NCBI GenBank assembly: GCA_961205875.1
Contig: OY540810.1
Span: 6,572,001-6,636,000, forward strand
Direction: 5' to 3'
Length of the DNA stretch: 64,000 bases
From: Sialis fuliginosa
Taxonomy: Eukaryota > Arthropoda > Insecta > Megaloptera > Sialidae
The notes under the pieces were generated by a model, which saw nothing but the letters and a program-made list of their open reading frames with translations, was not told the origin of the DNA and ran no database searches. Shown here in pieces: positions 63,578 to 64,000 of the stretch (positions are counted from its first letter, which is position 1; each line of letters starts with the position of its first letter). Position numbers and translations under genes: made by a program.

Positions 63578-64000
63578 TAATTTTGCTTCCTCGCCATATC
63601 GAAGATACGAGAAGCTTTGTGATCATTTTAAAATTCGTTTCGTGTGTGTGTCTGTCCCCTGAATCTTTGTCACACGCATCTCATGAACCACTAAACCGAT
63701 ATTAATGAAACTAGGTTGGGTCTGGCGTGAGGACAGTCCCATTCCAAAATTATCAAAATCGTGTGTAAGGGGAAAGGGTGACATCCCAAAATATTTATAT
63801 TTTCAAGATTTTATAGAATATTTTTGTAGAGAATTGTCCTATAATAGAGGTCACCACAACGTTTATTGTGAAATATTATTTTGACGTTTGCTTAGTAGAA
63901 AAAATTACATTTACATTGAAATTGTAAAAATTTAAAAATATATGAAAAAATATTGAGGCACGTACTATAAGTAAGAAAAATGTCGAACAAATATTTTAAA
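63578..64000. repeat. TTCCTCG repeat family, cut by the window edge
   Basis: TTTTGCTTCCTCGCCATATC, CATGAACCACTAAACCGATA and GGGGAAAGGGTGACATCCCA match 32780-33535 in order; the right end is beyond 64000. Confidence 0.7.

Larger units (their letters stand above)
53102..64000 (-). other. sba: Upstream sba intron / 5' region, no coding exon recognised
   Basis: AT-rich with only random short open frames. I looked on the minus strand for an MBD-type exon (the Cys-Lys-Cys-Gly-Leu motif of MBD5) and saw none. Elements: 53424-53744, 57387-57639, 59343-59838, 61852-62441 with nested 61884-62203, and 63578-64000. 53760-57380 and 57650-59340 hold nothing I recognise, apart from a possible hAT end CAGGGACGTAACTACCACC at about 55902. 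Confidence 0.6.

Overview
The window is strongly AT-rich animal nuclear DNA with long introns, GT-AG splicing and many degenerate DNA transposons. The gene content and the repeat types point to an insect. Several repeats (an AAAACGGCCAAG...GGGTTCCGTAG element and CCCGTG(A/C)...TTCGCTCGCGTGG fragments) resemble repeats widespread in Lepidoptera and other insects, but the order cannot be settled from the sequence.

One gene dominates. Twelve minus-strand exons between 53101 and 7852 join in a single open frame, with matching splice phases at all eleven junctions, and encode 1,675 residues plus a stop. The N-terminal side carries ADLTKLCNHKRKLLA, which matches the segment just after the methyl-CpG-binding (MBD) domain of vertebrate MBD5. 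The C-terminal side carries a PWWP domain (exon 8678-8918, not evident as a long ORF) and a terminal helix with LLENAIQEAMTELD, both strongly MBD5-like. I therefore call it the insect MBD5/6 orthologue, six-banded (sba), a partner of the Polycomb PR-DUB (BAP1/Calypso) deubiquitinase complex. The middle is a very long Gln/Asn/Ser/Thr/Pro/Met-rich low-complexity region. The exon or exons for the MBD core and the start codon are not recognised in 53102-64000 and probably lie beyond the window edge.

Layout: 1-1221 holds a terminal-inverted-repeat element. 1222-1401 is a short plus-strand terminal exon of an unrelated, unidentified gene that converges on sba. 1402-7851 is intergenic or sba 3' UTR. 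7852-19106 holds eleven sba exons, with several MITEs in the introns. 19107-52770 is a 33.7-kb intron crowded with repeats. 52771-53101 is the first visible sba exon. 53102-64000 is further intronic or upstream DNA with more repeats.

The repeat landscape is the other main content. There are five TTAA-flanked elements with CCC/CTC...GGG ends (piggyBac-like) and one more probable. One of them is inserted in another MITE so cleanly that the empty site can be read from sister copies. There are three hAT-type MITEs with recognisable 8-bp target duplications, one carrying an array of CACG motifs. There is also a 181-bp almost perfect palindrome, and a pair of about 780-bp repeats in inverted orientation 3.15 kb apart inside the large intron. 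No bacterial, CRISPR, rRNA or tRNA feature was seen.
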